Below are positions 62,004 to 64,000 of a stretch of DNA of 64,000 nt, in pieces (the first letter of the stretch is position 1; every line of letters starts with the position of its first letter). Made by a program: the position numbers and the translations under genes. Source of the stretch: an uncultured Draconibacterium sp. (GTDB taxonomy: Bacteria; Bacteroidota; Bacteroidia; Bacteroidales; Prolixibacteraceae); the NCBI RefSeq assembly GCF_963674925.1, contig NZ_OY771647.1, positions 883,501-947,500 on the forward strand. The letters run 5' to 3'. The notes below the pieces were generated by a model. The model had not been told where the DNA came from. It worked only from the letters and a program-made list of their open reading frames with translations, and made no database searches.

Positions 62004-64000
62004 TTATTCATATCGAAGAGCTTCGACAGGATTTCGTGTAGCTGCCCGCCAACTCTGCCAACTCACAGTTAATAGTGCAATCCCTAAAGCAAGTATTCCG
62101 GCCAATGCAAAAATCCACCAGCTTAAAGTGGTTTTATAGGCAAAGTTTTCGAGCCACTTGCTCATAGCGAAGTATGCTATCGGGGAGGCAATAACAAATG
62201 CTATTGCTACCCATTTTACAAAGTCTTGATTAAGGGTGATAAGTATTTCTGAAACTTTTGCTCCGTTTACTTTGCGGATGCCAATTTCTTTTATCCGTTT
62301 AATACATTTATCAACCGAAATGGCAAACAGCCCCATCATCGATAAAAAAATACTGATTAAACAACAGGCCCCAATTAATTGAATAAAACGTTCATTTTCG
62401 GCGTGTAGAAATTGATAGCGGAGATCCATATTTTCCACATTTAGTGGGCTGTCTGGTATCAATTTGTTCCAGATAGTTGCAATTGAAGCTTCAACTTGTC
62501 TTTCTTTGCCCTCTACGGATTTTACCAAAATATGAGATCCACCTTCGTTAAACGAAATATATGCCGGCTCAACTACTCTTTTCAAACTCGAGAAATGAAA
62601 ATCTTCAACAATTCCAATAATCGTATTTTCTTCATTTCCAGGCATAGGATGGCCAATTAATTCACGGTTGGGAAACAAATCCGCAAGCGACTTATTTATC
62701 AGACATTTCCTTTTATCCATATCTGGATTCCCCGAAAAATTCTCCCCCTCGCGTATTTTTATACCGAGAGTTGTTATATAACTGGCATCGCCGGTAAATC
62801 CACAGGGGTAATACTTTTTTTCTGCTCCGTCTTCTTTATAGTTTAAAATTACAACCCAATGTTCGAGCAAAGGAGAGGCAGTTGTTAACGATAGGTTCCT
62901 GATGTTTGGATTTGCAGCCAATTCTTCTTTAAAAACACTGGTTTTATCTTTGTAGGATGGAGGAATTCTCACCTCGATTACGTTTTTATCAAGCCCAATT
63001 TCTTTGTTATTAATAAACTGAATTTGTTTAACAACTATGGAAGAACAAATTACTAAAATAACCATTGACGCAAGCTGAATGACATTCATAAGCGGCAACC
63101 GTCGGCGGGGAGTTTGTGAATTGCCCTTAATATTGCTTGTAGAAAGTTGAGTTCGTATATGAACAAGTGCAAACAAATATGAAATACCTGCAAGCACAGA
63201 AAGAAACAATACAAATAGTAACAAACTTTTGAACTGCGTAAAAATCTGAACAGAAATATTGGTGGTTAAAAGTTCGTTAAAGAAAGGCAATAATACTTTC
63301 ATAAGTACAACTCCCAGAATGAATGAAATTAATAGCATTCCAACTATTTCAGTCATAAATAAGCGAACTAAATCCTTGTTGGAGGCACCCTGAATTCGGT
63401 TTATGGTGTAGTTTGTAATATTATCGTTTAATCGGTTTCTTATCAGGTTGAGGTAATTAAAAACAGCAATTCCTATTATCAGAAATGCGATTGCAATGGC
63501 AACCCACAAATCTGTTTTATCGCGTGAAGCTTCAAAACGAGATTTTCGCAACGAACTAAAGTAAGCATCATCCATTGCCTGCAGGTAATGTTGCCCGGGC
63601 GTACCATCGTTTATTGATGGAATTTCTGCTTTTAAACGTTCGAAATCTTCTTCCAGTTTTTGTTTACTTTCAGGTGAATCCAGTTTTACGTAACAACGAC
63701 TGTCTTTCCCATTGAAAAGTGTTACCATGTCGAAGTTGATTTGTGTAGTTTCGAGTGGTTTTTCAAAGACCCCACTTACAATAAACTCTTTCTCAGCCCC
63801 TCCTGAACCAGTTTTTAGCGTTTTTCCAATGGGCAGCGTTTCACCAAAATATTTTAATGCCAAGTCTTTTGAAATGGCAATATCATTTTCAGTTACCAGT
63901 ACATTTTGGGGATTATTACTGATAAGATTATAATGGAAAAATTCGAAAAAATTTGACGAAGCACTCAAAATAGTTGGGCTATCATAGTAGGTATTTCGAT
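62004..64000 (-). CDS. FtsX/MacB-type ABC transporter permease, N-terminus beyond the window
   Basis: The C-terminal 665 residues or so of a further permease. The frame stays open to the edge (reading RNTYYDSPTIL before the first possible TTG start at 63968), and residues such as SNFFEFFHYNLISNNPQNVL normally lie about 130 residues into these proteins, so the start is outside the window. Visible are IAISKDLALKYFGETLPIG, then INRIQGASNKDLVRLFMTE (variant first FtsX motif), KEIGIRKVNGAKVSEILITL and the homogenised end AYKTTLSWWIFALAG, RAATRNPVEALRYE. The gene shows that the array continues to the right. Confidence 0.9.
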   Translation of the reverse strand, partial: RNTYYDSPTILSASSNFFEFFHYNLISNNPQNVLVTENDIAISKDLALKYFGETLPIGKTLKTGSGGAEKEFIVSGVFEKPLETTQINFDMVTLFNGKDSRCYVKLDSPESKQKLEEDFERLKAEIPSINDGTPGQHYLQAMDDAYFSSLRKSRFEASRDKTDLWVAIAIAFLIIGIAVFNYLNLIRNRLNDNITNYTINRIQGASNKDLVRLFMTEIVGMLLISFILGVVLMKVLLPFFNELLTTNISVQIFTQFKSLLLFVLFLSVLAGISYLFALVHIRTQLSTSNIKGNSQTPRRRLPLMNVIQLASMVILVICSSIVVKQIQFINNKEIGLDKNVIEVRIPPSYKDKTSVFKEELAANPNIRNLSLTTASPLLEHWVVILNYKEDGAEKKYYPCGFTGDASYITTLGIKIREGENFSGNPDMDKRKCLINKSLADLFPNRELIGHPMPGNEENTIIGIVEDFHFSSLKRVVEPAYISFNEGGSHILVKSVEGKERQVEASIATIWNKLIPDSPLNVENMDLRYQFLHAENERFIQLIGACCLISIFLSMMGLFAISVDKCIKRIKEIGIRKVNGAKVSEILITLNQDFVKWVAIAFVIASPIAYFAMSKWLENFAYKTTLSWWIFALAGILALGIALLTVSWQSWRAATRNPVEALRYE

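Noticed and set aside
63966..63968. TTG as the start of the last permease
   Set aside because: The frame is open upstream to the window edge and homologous permeases have about 130 residues before this point.

Overview
This 64 kb window reads as chromosomal DNA of a Bacteroidota bacterium, most likely a marine Marinilabiliales/Prolixibacteraceae-type organism (inference). The support is: promoter boxes of the TTG-N20-TAnnTTTG type, an absence of clear Shine-Dalgarno sites, lipoprotein sulfatases beside a GH2 enzyme, a sensor kinase with two-component-type propeller repeats, and very large FtsX/MacB-type permeases. No tRNA, rRNA or CRISPR array was seen.

Region 1 (1-10.6 kb) is general metabolism and signalling: the C-terminal part of the hybrid cluster protein Hcp, a propeller sensor histidine kinase lacking the receiver and AraC parts of the classic hybrid systems, two different class II fructose-bisphosphate aldolases transcribed divergently, one intact-looking IS3-family element with an A AAA AAG frameshift site, and an MltF-type lytic transglycosylase. 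Region 2 (10.7-21.1 kb) holds a TPR sensor kinase, then a GH2 lipoprotein, two lipoprotein sulfatases and a hydroxypyruvate-isomerase-like TIM barrel ending in a terminator, then a membrane-anchored AraC regulator. It looks like a small sulfated-glycan degradation locus with no SusC/SusD pair. A decayed M20/AbgB-like peptidase gene follows.

Region 3 (22.6-38.4 kb, all minus strand) is the most unusual part. A PAS histidine kinase is followed by ten tightly spaced genes: five carry N-terminal zinc ribbons (three of them double), one has a C-terminal zinc ribbon, several have one or more membrane segments, and they alternate with large exported proteins. The exported set comprises a zinc-dependent phospholipase C-like protein, a 666-residue and a 1149-residue protein with glycine/alanine-rich central segments, and a protein with two copies of an 85-90-residue module. 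One zinc-ribbon protein carries an AIM24 domain. I do not recognise this set as a named system; it is my main candidate for something undescribed.

Region 4 (38.5-64 kb, all minus strand) is an array of nine FtsX/MacB-type permeases of about 780-805 residues with only one ABC ATPase. A GxxExxY protein, a beta-helical SSGGG-repeat protein and an SMP-30-like protein lie among them. The 3' ends of six of the permease genes are strikingly alike at DNA level while their bodies have diverged, which suggests gene conversion. Four permease genes are followed by a short linker that ends in a second copy of the last codons (EALRYE-stop) and can fold into a hairpin with conserved base and variable apex. 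The array runs off the right edge of the window.
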